This document shows positions 43,912 through 53,241 of a stretch of DNA of 64,000 nucleotides, one piece after another. The DNA comes from Flavobacterium frigoritolerans. GTDB taxonomy: Bacteria; Bacteroidota; Bacteroidia; Flavobacteriales; Flavobacteriaceae. A program made the position numbers and the translations under genes. The stretch's first letter is position 1. Every line of letters starts with the position of its first letter. Below the pieces are notes generated by a model. That model had not been told where the DNA came from. It did not search any database and worked only from the letters and a program-made list of their open reading frames with translations. The stretch covers positions 110,541 to 174,540 of the forward strand of contig NZ_JAOZEV010000010.1 in assembly GCF_025847275.1 (NCBI RefSeq), written 5' to 3'.

Positions 43912-44988
43912 CTAAAGAGTAATTGCCAAAGATGTCGTTATAAATACGTTACTATCAGTTGGGTTATTATTTTTCAAAAAGATATCATCTTTACTATTCA
44001 AAGTTCGTGCTTCTAATCTAAATATCACATTTTCTGCAGCCAAATAATCAAAATTTGCCGAGAAACCGTAAGTCTTAAAACCATTAGGAGTATCAGTTGC
44101 AATAATAACACCTTTTTTATCCTGATAATACTCTCCTCTTGCGGCAACCATAATTTTATTTGTTGGTTTATACTGCGCTATAACAATTGGAGAATACCAA
44201 ACATCATAGTCAGAACTTCCGTTAGTTGCTTGCTGTACTCCAATGTCAAAACCTGCAATCAAATTTACTTTTTCAGACACTTTAAACTGTCCATAAAAAT
44301 CATTAAAGTATCTCCATTTTCTTTCCACATCCGGTTGTTCATTCCCAACATAAGTACTCCAGTTTAATGTAACTGCCGAATTTGGTTTATAAGTAACCTG
44401 AGATCCAAAAGCTGGGGTTTGATTTCCCTCAACTTTCTGGATACGTTGCCATCCATTTAAGTACATTACTGCCAAATACCATTTTTCACTTTTAGATGTA
44501 TATCCTAACTTTACACCCGTTTCATAATACGGAGAATTTTCAGCCAGAATACTTCTAGTCAAAGTCATACAATCTTTACCAATAGCACTTTCAAAACCAA
44601 TGTGCGAAGGCATAATTCCTGCATCAACCCAAAGATTGTGCTCTTTTGAGATTTTTACTCCCACATTAGCCTCATATACATTTTTTAGCAATCCTTGTTC
44701 AGCAGCCATATTATATTCGGCGTAAGTTCCAGCCATAATGGCAAAATTCCCTCGAACATTGTCTTTCGCATAATTCACTTTTGCCAAACCTAAATTTAGG
44801 TTTACCTCATTGTGTTTGTTATAATTATAAAGAAAGCTTGGACGAGTATGATTCTCAGGATTTCCAAAATCATAACTGTAATAGGCATCTATATATCCCG
44901 AAAACGTAAATGGACTTTTAGATTCTTCCTGAGCATTCATTGTTGTGTATCCGAAAGCTATTAAAGCTGTAAGTATTATTTTTTTCAT
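43912..44988 (-). CDS. Outer-membrane porin (BBP2/OmpL-like)
   Basis: A 358-aa beta-barrel: signal peptide ending MNAQ, then alternating strands (FTFSGYIDAYYSYDFG, AKVNYAKDNVRGNFAIMAGTY, WLSYAVMYLN-type WYLAVMYLNGWQRI) and a C-terminal strand ending in ITL that fits the outer-membrane insertion signal. The family is annotated as BBP2 or OmpL-like porin in Bacteroidota. Its position between kdpC and kdpD suggests that it lets potassium or other small solutes through the outer membrane for the pump; inference from context. Confidence 0.85.
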   Translation of the reverse strand: MKKIILTALIAFGYTTMNAQEESKSPFTFSGYIDAYYSYDFGNPENHTRPSFLYNYNKHNEVNLNLGLAKVNYAKDNVRGNFAIMAGTYAEYNMAAEQGLLKNVYEANVGVKISKEHNLWVDAGIMPSHIGFESAIGKDCMTLTRSILAENSPYYETGVKLGYTSKSEKWYLAVMYLNGWQRIQKVEGNQTPAFGSQVTYKPNSAVTLNWSTYVGNEQPDVERKWRYFNDFYGQFKVSEKVNLIAGFDIGVQQATNGSSDYDVWYSPIVIAQYKPTNKIMVAARGEYYQDKKGVIIATDTPNGFKTYGFSANFDYLAAENVIFRLEARTLNSKDDIFLKNNNPTDSNVFITTSLAITL

Positions 44989-45476
44989 TTTATAAGGGGA
45001 TTCAAACCTGACAAGTTTCTATAACCTATCGAGTATAATTATTTTTTTTTATTAGTTTTTTTAGGAGCAATCCCGATAGTTTTTGGGACCAACTATCAGC
45101 TATATCTTTTCCTGGCTAAAGAAGCCAGAAAAGGATACCGCTTCTTCCGATAAATATCGGAATTGGGCTAAAACACTTGGGGCAACAAGGGCTTTAGTTC
45201 TCCTAACAGGCTTCCTAAACCTGTTAGGTTGTAAAGGGCAAACTCAGATAAAGCAACTACAAGTTTATCTCTATTTTGTCCGTAAATTTTCATACCTACA
45301 AGGCACTAGAAACCTTACCAACAGATATTAAAATCTGTTAGATTTAGTATTAATCATTAATATTTACAAATGTTTTTTATTATCCTAACAGGTTTTTAAA
45401 ACCTGTTAGGTATTACCTTAATTTAGCACCGATAATCATACCTACAAGTTTTTAAAAATCTTGTAGGGACAAAAAC
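44989..45476. repeat. Repeat-rich gap between kdpC and the porin, several palindromes
   Basis: No gene. From left to right: a copy of the dispersed TATATCTTTT ... AAAAGGAT repeat (45063-45173, listed separately), a palindrome CCTAACAGG ... CCTGTTAGG near 45198-45229, CAGATATTAAAATCTG near 45322-45339, a second CCTAACAGG ... CCTGTTAGG near 45385-45411, and CCTACAAG ... CTTGTAGG near 45441-45467. A plus-strand open frame of 82 codons crosses it but is not a credible gene. Confidence 0.75.
45063..45173. repeat. Dispersed palindromic intergenic repeat, copy B
   Basis: AGGAGCAATCCCGATAGT, then CAGCTATATCTTTTCCTGGC and GCCAGAAAAGGATACCGCTT, then a TTCCGATAAATATCGGAA palindrome. The core hairpin CTATATCTTTT ... 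AAAAGGAT matches copies A and C. Confidence 0.8.
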
Positions 45477-46043
45477 CTAAGAACCTTTTTTAGAAAGTTC
45501 GTCAAGAGCAACATTCAATTCCAGAACATTCACCATTGCAGTTCCCATAACCTTAGGAGTATTAATTTTAGATTCAACCAAAGCTTTAACTTTATCTTCA
45601 GCTAATTTTCTTTCTTTAGCAACCCTTTTCACTTGTACCAAAGCACCTTGAGGTGAAATATTTGGATCTAAACCACTAGCTGAAGCCGTAACCATATCAG
45701 CAGGAATTTCCGATTTTATTAAATAAGGATGAACGATTAAAAAAGTATCAATTCTTTTTTGAACCACTGCTAAGTAATCAGCGTTACTTGGTCCTTTATT
45801 ACTTCCACCACTACCAGCAGCATTATAATCTACCGCCGAAGGACGACCCCAGAAATAATTAGGCTTGTCAAATTTCTGACCTATTTTTTGATACCCTACC
45901 ACTTTACCATTAACCGAAATAGTTTCTCCTTTACCTTGATTAGGTGCAAACTGAGCAATTCCATAAATTGCCAAAGGATAAATAACTGCAAACAGAACCA
46001 CCGTAAGTAGGGTAAATTTTACTATTGAAAATATATTTTTCAT
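45477..46043 (-). CDS. kdpC: Potassium-transporting ATPase subunit C
   Basis: KdpC is the membrane-anchored accessory subunit of the KdpFABC potassium pump. The 188-aa protein has one N-terminal TM helix (FTLLTVVLFAVIYPLAIYG), then the family motifs FWGRPSAVDYNAAGSGGSN, SGLDPNISPQGALVQVKRVAKER and the C-terminal VNVLELNVALDEL. Complete. It is separated from kdpB by 161 bases of repeat-like sequence, more than the 11 bases between kdpA and kdpB. Confidence 0.97.
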   Translation of the reverse strand: MKNIFSIVKFTLLTVVLFAVIYPLAIYGIAQFAPNQGKGETISVNGKVVGYQKIGQKFDKPNYFWGRPSAVDYNAAGSGGSNKGPSNADYLAVVQKRIDTFLIVHPYLIKSEIPADMVTASASGLDPNISPQGALVQVKRVAKERKLAEDKVKALVESKINTPKVMGTAMVNVLELNVALDELSKKGS

Positions 46044-46204
46044 TTGAATTTTTTTAAAGGTTCTAAGGAACTAAGTTGCTAAGATTCTAAGTTTTTCTCT
46101 CAATCTCTTAGCTACTTAGCACCTAAGAAGCTATTTTTTTTTAAAATTTTATAACATATTAAGGTTTTTGTCTCAGTACCTTAGAAACTTAGCACCTTAA
46201 TAAC

Positions 46205-48238
46205 TTACATAAAAAGAGCTACAACTAAATCAATTAATTTAATACCGATAAAAGGAATTATTAATCCACCTAAACCATAAATCAACAAGTTTCTTTTTAG
46301 GATTGCACTTGCACCGATTGGTTTATAGTCAACACCTCTCAACGCTAGCGGAATCAATATCGGGATGATAATCGCATTAAAAATTACAGCCGATAAAATC
46401 GCACTCTCAGGACTATGCAAATGCATAATATTTAAACCTTGCAAAGCAGGAATCGCAGTAATAAAAAGCGCTGGAACAATAGCAAAATACTTCGCTACGT
46501 CATTTGCAATAGAAAACGTTGTAAGCGTACCTCTGGTCATCAACAACTGTTTTCCAATCTCAATAATCTCGATTAACTTAGTTGGGTCATTATCTAAATC
46601 GACCATGTTCCCGGCTTCCTTAGCAGCTTGAGTTCCGCTATTCATTGCAACACCTACATCAGCTTGCGCAAGAGCCGGTGCATCATTCGTACCATCACCC
46701 ATCATTGCGACAAGTTTACCCATTTGTTGCTCGTTTTTAATGTAGTTCATTTTATCCTCAGGTTTCGCCTCGGCAATAAAATCATCCACACCAGCAGCTT
46801 CAGCAATAAACTTAGCCGTAAGAGGATTATCTCCAGTAACCATTACCGTTTTAACACCCATTTTTCTCAAACGGTCAAAACGTTCTTTCATTCCTGTTTT
46901 AATGATATCCTGTAATTCGATAACACCTTGTACTTGGTTGTTTTTAACCACCACCAATGGTGTTCCTCCTTTAGACGAAATATCAATTACTTTTTGAGCA
47001 GTATCCTCTGGAAAAACATTCCCAGCCTGAAGCGAGATATTTTTTGCAGCATCCTGAGCCCCTTTTCTAATATTAGTGCCGTCTTTTAAGACAACACCAC
47101 TAGTTCTGGTTTCAGCAGTAAATTTGATTAAAGTTGCCCCCTCAATAGATAAACTTTGAGATACCGTTGTACCAGCTAATTCTACAATACTTTTCCCTTC
47201 AGGAGTATCATCAGCAAGTGAACTTAATACAGCAGATTCTATAAAATCTTTTTCAGAAACGCCTTGAGCAGGATAAAAATTAGTTGCTTTTCTGTTACCA
47301 ATAGTAATAGTTCCCGTTTTATCCAGAAGCAATACATCAATATCTCCAGCAGTTTCTACCGCTTTTCCAGATTTAGTAATTACGTTAGCACGCAACGCTC
47401 TATCCATACCTGCAATCCCGATTGCAGAAAGTAAACCTCCAATTGTTGTTGGAATCAAACATACAAACAGCGCAATAAAAGCGGCAATTGTTATTGGTGC
47501 ATTGGCATAGTCTGCAAATGGTTTTAGCGTAATACAAACAATTACAAAGATTAGTGTAAAGGCTGCCAACAAAATAGTCAAAGCAATCTCGTTTGGAGTT
47601 TTCTGACGGCTTGCCCCTTCAACCAAAGCAATCATTTTATCAAGAAAACTTTCGCCCGGTTCAGAAGTTACAATAACCTTAATTTTGTCTGACAATACTT
47701 TTGTTCCTCCAGTTACTGATGATTTATCTCCACCAGCTTCACGAATTACAGGAGCACTTTCTCCAGTAATCGCACTTTCGTCAATAGTTGCCAAACCTTC
47801 GATGATTTCACCATCGGTTGCAATTAAGTCTCCAGCTTCACAAACAAAAACATCACCTTTTTTTAATTCTGAAGAACTAATGTTTTTAATTTCACCATTA
47901 GCCAGGATTTGTCTTGCAGGTGTTTCTTCTCTTGTTTTTCTTAAACTATCTGCTTGAGCTTTCCCTCTGGCTTCGGCAATTGCTTCGGCGAAGTTGGCAA
48001 ACAAAAGAGTTACTAGTAAAATTAAAAACACAATTAAGTTATAAGCAAAACTACCTTGATCCTGTGCTCCCATTAATATGGAAATACAAACAGCAAACAT
48101 AATGGCAGTCCCTATTTCTACGGTAAACATTACCGGATTTTTAATCATCAATTTTGGATTAAGCTTCACAAAAGATTGCACTAAGGCATCTTTTACCTGC
48201 TTACTTTCAAACAATGAATTGGATTTATTGTTAGTCAT
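46205..48238 (-). CDS. kdpB: Potassium-transporting ATPase subunit B
   Basis: KdpB is the P-type ATPase subunit that powers potassium uptake. The 677-aa protein has the phosphorylation motif [10 protein letters not shown] at Asp306, TGES in the actuator domain ([10 protein letters not shown]), the nucleotide-binding KGAQDA region, and the hinge [21 protein letters not shown]. Length matches the family (~680). It lies 11 bases downstream of kdpA. Acts in the inner membrane with KdpA, KdpC and the small KdpF. Confidence 0.98.
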   Translation of the reverse strand: MTNNKSNSLFESKQVKDALVQSFVKLNPKLMIKNPVMFTVEIGTAIMFAVCISILMGAQDQGSFAYNLIVFLILLVTLLFANFAEAIAEARGKAQADSLRKTREETPARQILANGEIKNISSSELKKGDVFVCEAGDLIATDGEIIEGLATIDESAITGESAPVIREAGGDKSSVTGGTKVLSDKIKVIVTSEPGESFLDKMIALVEGASRQKTPNEIALTILLAAFTLIFVIVCITLKPFADYANAPITIAAFIALFVCLIPTTIGGLLSAIGIAGMDRALRANVITKSGKAVETAGDIDVLLLDKTGTITIGNRKATNFYPAQGVSEKDFIESAVLSSLADDTPEGKSIVELAGTTVSQSLSIEGATLIKFTAETRTSGVVLKDGTNIRKGAQDAAKNISLQAGNVFPEDTAQKVIDISSKGGTPLVVVKNNQVQGVIELQDIIKTGMKERFDRLRKMGVKTVMVTGDNPLTAKFIAEAAGVDDFIAEAKPEDKMNYIKNEQQMGKLVAMMGDGTNDAPALAQADVGVAMNSGTQAAKEAGNMVDLDNDPTKLIEIIEIGKQLLMTRGTLTTFSIANDVAKYFAIVPALFITAIPALQGLNIMHLHSPESAILSAVIFNAIIIPILIPLALRGVDYKPIGASAILKRNLLIYGLGGLIIPFIGIKLIDLVVALFM

Positions 48239-48249
48239 TTTCTTTTATA

Positions 48250-49971
48250 TTATTTTAATGTAAAATATTCTGCCAATGGACCTAAAGCCAACGCTGGGAA
48301 GAATGATAAGGCTGCGATAATTGCGATTACAGCAAAAACCATAACTCCAAAAATAGAAGTGTCAGTTTTTAAAGTTCCCGCACTTTCTGGGATATATTTT
48401 TTATTAGCAAGTAATCCTGCAATAGCCAATGGTCCGATTATAGGAATAAAGCGACTCAATAACAATACAATACCAGTAGTAATATTCCAGAAAGGGTTGT
48501 TATCTCCTAAACCTTCAAAACCTGAACCGTTATTGGCTGCACTCGAAGTATATTCATATAACATTTCCGAAAATCCATGATTCCCCGGATTATTCAACCA
48601 CCCCGTTGCATTCCCGCTAAACCAAAATCCCATTGCAGTATCATTTGCAGCAAAATAAGATGCCAAAGCTGTTCCTGATAATATTAGTAAAGGGTGAAGA
48701 ATAGCAATAAAAGCAGCTATTTTAACTTCCCGAGCTTCGATTTTCTTTCCTAAAAATTCAGGAGTTCGACCAACCATTAAACCCGAAATAAATACAGCCA
48801 GAATAATAAAAACATAAAAGTTAAGAATACCAACACCGCAACCACCATAAAATGCATTGACCATCATGGCAAGCAATTCCATAGCACCAGATACTGGCAT
48901 CGAGCTATCGTGCATACTATTAACAGAACCAGTAGAAATTACAGTTGTTGCAATGCTCCAAAAACCTGAAATAGCTGGCCCCAAACGAACCTCCTTACCT
49001 TCCATTGCTCCTGTTGCCTGAGTAATTCCCATTCTTTCGATAGCAGGGTTTCCATTAATCTCGCTCATAACTGTTGGGATAACCAGCAATAAGAATCCAA
49101 CCGTCATTACTCCAAAAATTACGTATGAAAACTTTCTTTTCTTAAGATAAAAACCTAAGGCAAAAATCATTGCAAACGGAACTATTAGTTGAGCCCATAA
49201 TTCGACAGCATTAGTAAGATAGGTAGGGTTCTCTAACGGGTGAGCCGAGTTAGCTCCAAAAAAACCTCCACCATTTGTACCTATATGTTTTATAGCAATA
49301 AATGCAGCAGCAGGTCCACGAGAAACTTCTACATTATCACCTTGTAAAGTAGTAATCGCATCTTTACCTTCAAAAGTCATCGGAGAACCACTGAATACAA
49401 GAATAGTAGCTACAATAGCCGAAAGTGGTAATAAAATACGAGTACAACTTTTTATAAAATAATTATAAAAATTACCTAGTTTATCTGTAGTTCGTTCTTT
49501 CATAGCTGTAAAAACCATTGCAGCAGCAGCAAGTCCAACACCAGCCGAAACAAATTGCAAGAACATCAAGAACATTTGAGATAAATAAGATACACCGCTT
49601 TCGCCTGAATAATGCTGTAAATTACAGTTTACCATAAATGAAATAGCAGTATTAAATGCCAAATCTGGGCTCATCGATGGATTGTTGTCGGGGTTTAAAA
49701 ATAGCGACCCTTGAAACAATAAGATAAAGAAGCAAAGAAAGAACCAAACCATATTTATACTTAAAAGAGCTTTTAAGTGTTGTTTCCAGTTCATTTCTTC
49801 GGTGGAATTGATTCCACTGATTTTAAAAATAAGTTTTTCAATTGGATTGAAAATCGGGTCGAGTAATGTTTTATCACCCAAATAAACTTTAGCAATATAT
49901 TTTCCCAAAGGAATGGCTAAAACTATCGTAATGATAAAAATACTGATGACGCCAAATAATTCTGTGTTCAT
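48250..49971 (-). CDS. kdpA: Potassium-transporting ATPase subunit A
   Basis: KdpA is the potassium-selective channel-like subunit of the pump, 573 aa with ten predicted TM helices. Selectivity-filter-like Gly motifs are visible in NCNLQHYSGESG, IGTNGGGFFGANSAHPLENP, GGCGVGILNF and TSSAANNGSGFEG. Size is normal for the family. kdpF ends 168 bases upstream and kdpB starts 11 bases downstream. Confidence 0.98.
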   Translation of the reverse strand: MNTELFGVISIFIITIVLAIPLGKYIAKVYLGDKTLLDPIFNPIEKLIFKISGINSTEEMNWKQHLKALLSINMVWFFLCFFILLFQGSLFLNPDNNPSMSPDLAFNTAISFMVNCNLQHYSGESGVSYLSQMFLMFLQFVSAGVGLAAAAMVFTAMKERTTDKLGNFYNYFIKSCTRILLPLSAIVATILVFSGSPMTFEGKDAITTLQGDNVEVSRGPAAAFIAIKHIGTNGGGFFGANSAHPLENPTYLTNAVELWAQLIVPFAMIFALGFYLKKRKFSYVIFGVMTVGFLLLVIPTVMSEINGNPAIERMGITQATGAMEGKEVRLGPAISGFWSIATTVISTGSVNSMHDSSMPVSGAMELLAMMVNAFYGGCGVGILNFYVFIILAVFISGLMVGRTPEFLGKKIEAREVKIAAFIAILHPLLILSGTALASYFAANDTAMGFWFSGNATGWLNNPGNHGFSEMLYEYTSSAANNGSGFEGLGDNNPFWNITTGIVLLLSRFIPIIGPLAIAGLLANKKYIPESAGTLKTDTSIFGVMVFAVIAIIAALSFFPALALGPLAEYFTLK

Positions 49972-50139
49972 AATTTAATTTTTTTTAGAGACAAATGTTT
50001 TCTTGTGAAATGTTTTCCTGAGAAACGCTGATTACAAAATGTGAGAAGTAAAAACAAACTGATGTATAACATCTAACCTTCTTACATTTCACACCCTACT
50101 CATCACATTTCGCATTATCCCATATCACTTTATACATTA

Positions 50140-50217
50140 TTAAAATTTTTCGGGTTTGATTAATACATAAACCAAATAGCCGAAAACGGCAAGGGCAATA
50201 ATAAATAGTGCAGTCAT
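50140..50217 (-). CDS. kdpF: Potassium-transporting ATPase subunit F (25 aa)
   Basis: A 25-residue ORF reading MTALFIIALAVFGYL then VYVLIKPEKF. One TM helix followed by the LIKPEKF C-terminus is the KdpF pattern; KdpF stabilises the KdpABC complex. It starts 3 bases after the stop of another micro-ORF and lies just ahead of kdpA. Confidence 0.88.
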   Translation of the reverse strand: MTALFIIALAVFGYLVYVLIKPEKF

Positions 50218-50220
50218 GAT

Positions 50221-50307
50221 TTAAATTTTTTCAAAAAATTCGACAGATTTAAAACAAATCGCAAAGAGCAAAACGGCCAGTGCGAGTAAAAGAATAGTTA
50301 GTAACAT
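50221..50307 (-). CDS. 28-aa membrane micro-ORF upstream of kdpF
   Basis: An ORF reading MLLTILLLALAVLLFAICF then KSVEFFEKI. It encodes a single TM helix with a charged C-terminal tail, like KdpF, but differs in the tail sequence. Its stop and the kdpF start are 3 bases apart. I know small ORFs of this kind upstream of kdpF in Bacteroidota only from memory, and the function is not known. Confidence 0.6.
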   Translation of the reverse strand: MLLTILLLALAVLLFAICFKSVEFFEKI

Positions 50308-50515
50308 AGGTTTTGATTTATTTAGATTATTGGATTATTTATTTTTAGACTTAGAGATTAGGAGAGGCAAGATTAGAAGATGCAAGACTATCAGAGACAA
50401 GACTAGGAGATAATAGATTTAGTCTTTTTGTCTTGCGTCTATTATCTTTCATCTATCAGTCTATTATCTTGCTTCTATTCTCTTGTTTCTATTCTCTTGC
50501 TTCTATTAGTCTTTC
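50308..50515. repeat. Gap with low-complexity repeats upstream of the kdp micro-ORFs
   Basis: Two halves of short imperfect repeats. Plus-strand left half: AGAGGCAAGATTAG, AGATGCAAGACT, AGAGACAAGACTAGG. Right half, roughly complementary: TCTTGCGTCTATTATC, TTGCTTCTATTCTCTTG. They could form a long hairpin. No sigma-54 (TGGCAC-N5-TTGCA) site was seen on either strand. Confidence 0.55.
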
Positions 50516-50797
50516 TCACACCCCCGACGCATTAATTTGCTTTATATATTCAGCCTTCAGTGATTTTGGAAATAAGTCTGAAATCGTACAGTGCCGCAAT
50601 TCCATGAAAGAAGAAACTGAGAAAACGTACACATTCGAGATAGCGCTTTTAGTTTCATAACTTCCAGTAGTATATAATCGCTCGGCAAGAGCCAGGCATT
50701 TTTTTGCTCTGACAATATTCCCAGTAATGATTGCAGTCTTAGTGATTTCGGCAAAACGCTCTGCTTGCTTGTAAATCGTGGTGACTTGATTTTTCAT
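50516..50797 (-). CDS. Small conserved protein (DUF7674-like) at the head of the kdp locus
   Basis: A 93-aa protein, mostly helical: QVTTIYKQAERFAEITKTAIITGNIVRAKKCLALAERLY at the N-terminal half, then SAISNVYVFSVSSFMELRH. The ATG at 50797 is preferred; an upstream ATG at 50863 would add 22 residues with no support. I associate it with DUF7674 from memory. Its helical repeat-like start resembles TPR pairs. It lies between the NtrC-type regulator and the micro-ORFs and may be a regulatory partner. Confidence 0.6.
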   Translation of the reverse strand: MKNQVTTIYKQAERFAEITKTAIITGNIVRAKKCLALAERLYTTGSYETKSAISNVYVFSVSSFMELRHCTISDLFPKSLKAEYIKQINASGV

Positions 50798-50913
50798 AAG
50801 AATGATTTTTTTAGTTCTTTCTCCCTTATGCCAAAATACATTCCAAAAAAAAGAAATAATCACAAACCATTGTAAACTAAAACCTTATCGAATTTACTTA
50901 AAAATTAGGCACA

Positions 50914-50943
50914 AAAAAAGCCTATCATAATGATAGGCTTTTC
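50914..50943 (-). terminator. Terminator after the NtrC-type regulator
   Basis: GCCTATCA and TGATAGGC pair around a 3-base loop (TAA/TTA). On the minus strand it is followed by TTTTTTT. It separates the regulator transcript from the kdp genes downstream. Confidence 0.85.
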
Positions 50944-50961
50944 TCAAAATAGTATGTTTTA

Positions 50962-52302
50962 TTATTGAATGTTGTATTCGTCTAGTTTTCGATAAAGAGT
51001 TGCAATACCTATTTCGAGTAATCGCGCCGTTTCGGCTTTATTGCCTTTTGTATAATTAAATACTTTCTGGATATGCAATTTCTCTACACTTTGCATAGAA
51101 AACGCCGAGACACTTTTATTCGTTTTAACTACCTGATGTTGCATTTCATAAGGCAAAACATCTTCTGTTAAAACATCATCATTTACCAAAATTACCGAGC
51201 GTTCGATAACGTTCTTTAATTCACGAACATTTCCAGGCCATTGGTAAGTTTCCAGTTTTTGCATAAAACCTTCATCAATAGACAAAGCCTTCTTATTTAT
51301 TTTTTCAGAAAATTGCTTTACATAATAATACGCCAATGGTGCAACATCTTTAACCCTTTCTCGTAAAGGCGGTATCTTGATTTCAAAAATATTCAACCTA
51401 AAATATAAATCCGAACGAAAACGGTGTTCTTCACTCTCAATCTTTAAATCTCGATTCGTAGCAGCAATTAATCTAAAATTAGATTTTCTTGGTTTTGTAT
51501 CACCAAGCTGAATGTATTCATTGGTTTCCAGAACGCGCAATAACTTAGCTTGCAGTTCTAACGGCATTTCGCCTATCTCATCAAGAAATAAAGTACCGCC
51601 GTTTGCTTCCTCAATAAATCCTTTTTTATCTTTGATCGCTCCCGTAAAAGCACCTTGTTTGTGTCCAAACAATTCGCTTTCAAGAATTTCTTTACTAAAA
51701 GTACTGCAATTTAATGCCACAAACGACTTACCAACTCTATTGCTGTTTTCGTGAATTGCCTGAGCAAAAACCTCTTTACCAGTTCCAGTTTCACCCATTA
51801 AAAGTACGGTAGAATCAGTTTTAGAAACTTTTTGCGCCAAATTAATAACCTGCTCCAAGCCTTTCGATTTTCCTATAATATTATCAAAAGAATATTTATC
51901 AGAGATACGTTTTTCAAGCTGCTTTACTTTCTTTTGCAATTGCACTTTCTCAAGAGCTTTGTACAAAAGCGGAATAATTTTATCATTATCATCGCCTTTT
52001 ACAATATAATCAAAAGCACCATTTTTCATGGCTTGAACACCATCCGAAATTTTACCAAAAGCCGTTAACAAAATAACCTCAGTAAACGGAAAAGCAGCTT
52101 TTATATTCTGAAGAAAATCAACACCATTCCCATCAGGAAGCTTGACATCGCAAAGCACAACATCAATATCATTGTGTTCTAACTTTTTGAAACCTGATTT
52201 TAAATCCGGAGCTTCAAAAACTTCGAAACCTTCCGAGCGAATAATTCTAGCGAGAAGATGGCGTAATTTTTCTTCATCGTCAATAATAAGGATGTTTTTC
52301 AA
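50962..52302 (-). CDS. NtrC-type sigma-54-dependent response regulator
   Basis: A 446-aa regulator: receiver domain (acidic pair at 8-9, phospho-acceptor Asp52 in [11 protein letters not shown]), AAA+ domain with Walker A GETGTGKE, the sigma-54-contacting GAFTGA, and a Fis-type HTH at the C-terminus ([22 protein letters not shown]). It probably controls the kdp genes downstream and partners with the split KdpD kinase. In enterobacteria KdpE is an OmpR-type regulator, so this is a different wiring. No sigma-54 promoter was found near the kdp genes. Confidence 0.9.
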   Translation of the reverse strand: MKNILIIDDEEKLRHLLARIIRSEGFEVFEAPDLKSGFKKLEHNDIDVVLCDVKLPDGNGVDFLQNIKAAFPFTEVILLTAFGKISDGVQAMKNGAFDYIVKGDDNDKIIPLLYKALEKVQLQKKVKQLEKRISDKYSFDNIIGKSKGLEQVINLAQKVSKTDSTVLLMGETGTGKEVFAQAIHENSNRVGKSFVALNCSTFSKEILESELFGHKQGAFTGAIKDKKGFIEEANGGTLFLDEIGEMPLELQAKLLRVLETNEYIQLGDTKPRKSNFRLIAATNRDLKIESEEHRFRSDLYFRLNIFEIKIPPLRERVKDVAPLAYYYVKQFSEKINKKALSIDEGFMQKLETYQWPGNVRELKNVIERSVILVNDDVLTEDVLPYEMQHQVVKTNKSVSAFSMQSVEKLHIQKVFNYTKGNKAETARLLEIGIATLYRKLDEYNIQ

Positions 52303-52407
52303 AATAGGGGTTTGTGAATTTATTTTTTCAAAATTAGTTATTTTACCTATTTGTTAATTAAATACTTCCAAATACTTTTTTAGTCTACCATAATACATTC
52401 TTTTTTC

Positions 52408-52486
52408 AGGAGCTAATCCTGCTGTACACTATATCTTTTATGGCAAAAAAAGCCATAAAAGGATGCCGTTCCCATCAGGGCTAAAA
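52408..52486. repeat. Dispersed palindromic intergenic repeat, copy C
   Basis: AGGAGCTAATCCTGCTGTACACTATATCTTTTATGGC, an A-rich loop, GCCATAAAAGGATGCCGTTCCC and CAGGGCTAAAAC. Shares the hairpin core with copies A and B; the GGAGC-AATCC left end also matches copy B. Confidence 0.8.
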
Positions 52487-52507
52487 CAAAATAGGTAGCT
52501 TAGTTTT

Positions 52508-52528
52508 GAATTGCCTCCTGCTTTAGCT
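52508..52528. repeat. Solo arm of the GAATTGCCTCCTGC repeat
   Basis: GAATTGCCTCCTGCTTTAGC is identical to the left arm of the palindrome at 53404-53535. Only one arm is present. Confidence 0.75.
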
Positions 52529-52610
52529 CAATGTCATTAAGTTAAGAGATTTTAGTAAGCAGCCTTAATCTTGTAAAGATGTAAAAAAACGCAAAGCTTA
52601 AACACAATCT

Positions 52611-52710
52611 TGTCATTTCGACGAAGGAGAAATCTTCGTGAGTAACTCTACAAAGCTAGGACTCTCGTTGCGGAGTTTCTTGTGGAGATTTCTCCTTCGT
52701 CGAAATGACA
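52611..52710. repeat. 100-bp palindromic element with perfect 25-bp arms
   Basis: TGTCATTTCGACGAAGGAGA...at the left and its exact complement at the right (25 bases each), with a 50-bp centre containing AAGCTAGGACTCTCG. Palindromes of this sequence type (TCATTTCGACGAAGGAGAAATCT) are dispersed in flavobacterial and related genomes. Confidence 0.9.
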
Positions 52711-52790
52711 AACAGTGTGGATAATTGATGTTTATAAAAAAATTGCACCTTTGTGATAAATTTATTCCACAAAGCAAATCAACATTATAA

Positions 52791-52824
52791 TAAAAAACCT
52801 CGACTCTTTAGAATCAAGGTTTAA
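52791..52824 (-). terminator. Terminator after the 77-aa gene
   Basis: On the minus strand ACCTTGAT ... AGTCGAGGT forms a stem with one G-U pair followed by TTTTTT. It lies just downstream of the 77-aa gene stop. Confidence 0.65.
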
Positions 52825-52861
52825 GCTTTATTGTTAATCTTAAAATTGTAATGAAAGAAAT

Positions 52862-53095
52862 TTATTCATTCTCCAAATAGGGATTTAGAATTTCGGCTAA
52901 TTGATTCAGCCAATAAAAACTTTTTTCTAAACTGGTTACGTCATGTTTAAGGGTTTTGTGTTCCCTCATGACTCCTAAAGCCAGTAAATAATTTACTTGC
53001 CTTATCTCCTTAGCCATAGCTTTGGGGTCTATCGTTTTGTTAAAGAAATCTCTAAGCCTAGCTTCGGCTTCTTTCGAAAGGTTGTTTGTACTCAT
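52862..53095 (-). CDS. Conserved-looking 77-aa hypothetical protein
   Basis: A helical protein of unknown family: NLSKEAEARLRDFFNKTIDP, then AKEIRQVNYLLALGVMREH, and FYWLNQLAEILNPYLENE at the end. No signal peptide or TM helix. The leader CCTAAAATTACAGAGTTATG repeats the leader of the 25-aa ORF directly upstream. With a terminator downstream and a promoter upstream of the 25-aa ORF, the two genes form a compact unit. The C-terminal WLN.LAEILNPYLE pattern looks familiar from other Bacteroidota hypothetical proteins. Confidence 0.7.
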   Translation of the reverse strand: MSTNNLSKEAEARLRDFFNKTIDPKAMAKEIRQVNYLLALGVMREHKTLKHDVTSLEKSFYWLNQLAEILNPYLENE

Positions 53096-53141
53096 AACTC
53101 TGTAATTTTAGGAAATATAAAACCCGTATAGCTAAGGTGTC

Positions 53142-53219
53142 CTACACTTTACAGAAAGTGTTACGGTTGTTTCCAATACCGCCACCATACCACACGGGCA
53201 AAAGTTTTTTAGATGTCAT
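53142..53219 (-). CDS. 25-aa micro-ORF with GGG-rich core
   Basis: Reads MTSKKLLPVWYGGG then IGNNRNTFCKV and stop. A basic, Trp/Tyr/Gly-rich peptide with one Cys three residues from the end. It starts 23 bases downstream of an exact -7 box (53242-53249) and shares the leader CCTAAAATTACAGA with the 77-aa gene, whose start is 46 bases after its stop. No signal peptide. It may be a functional small peptide, a regulatory leader peptide or a precursor; I do not recognise a family. Confidence 0.5.
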   Translation of the reverse strand: MTSKKLLPVWYGGGIGNNRNTFCKV

Positions 53220-53241
53220 GATTCTGTAATTTTAGGAACCG

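Noticed and set aside
45083..45331. 82-aa plus-strand frame between kdpC and the porin
   Set aside because: The stretch consists of several palindromic intergenic repeats and the translation has no protein-like pattern.
50308..50900. Sigma-54 promoter for kdp genes
   Set aside because: A TGGCAT is present on the minus strand near 50848-50853, but there is no GC doublet at the required spacing.
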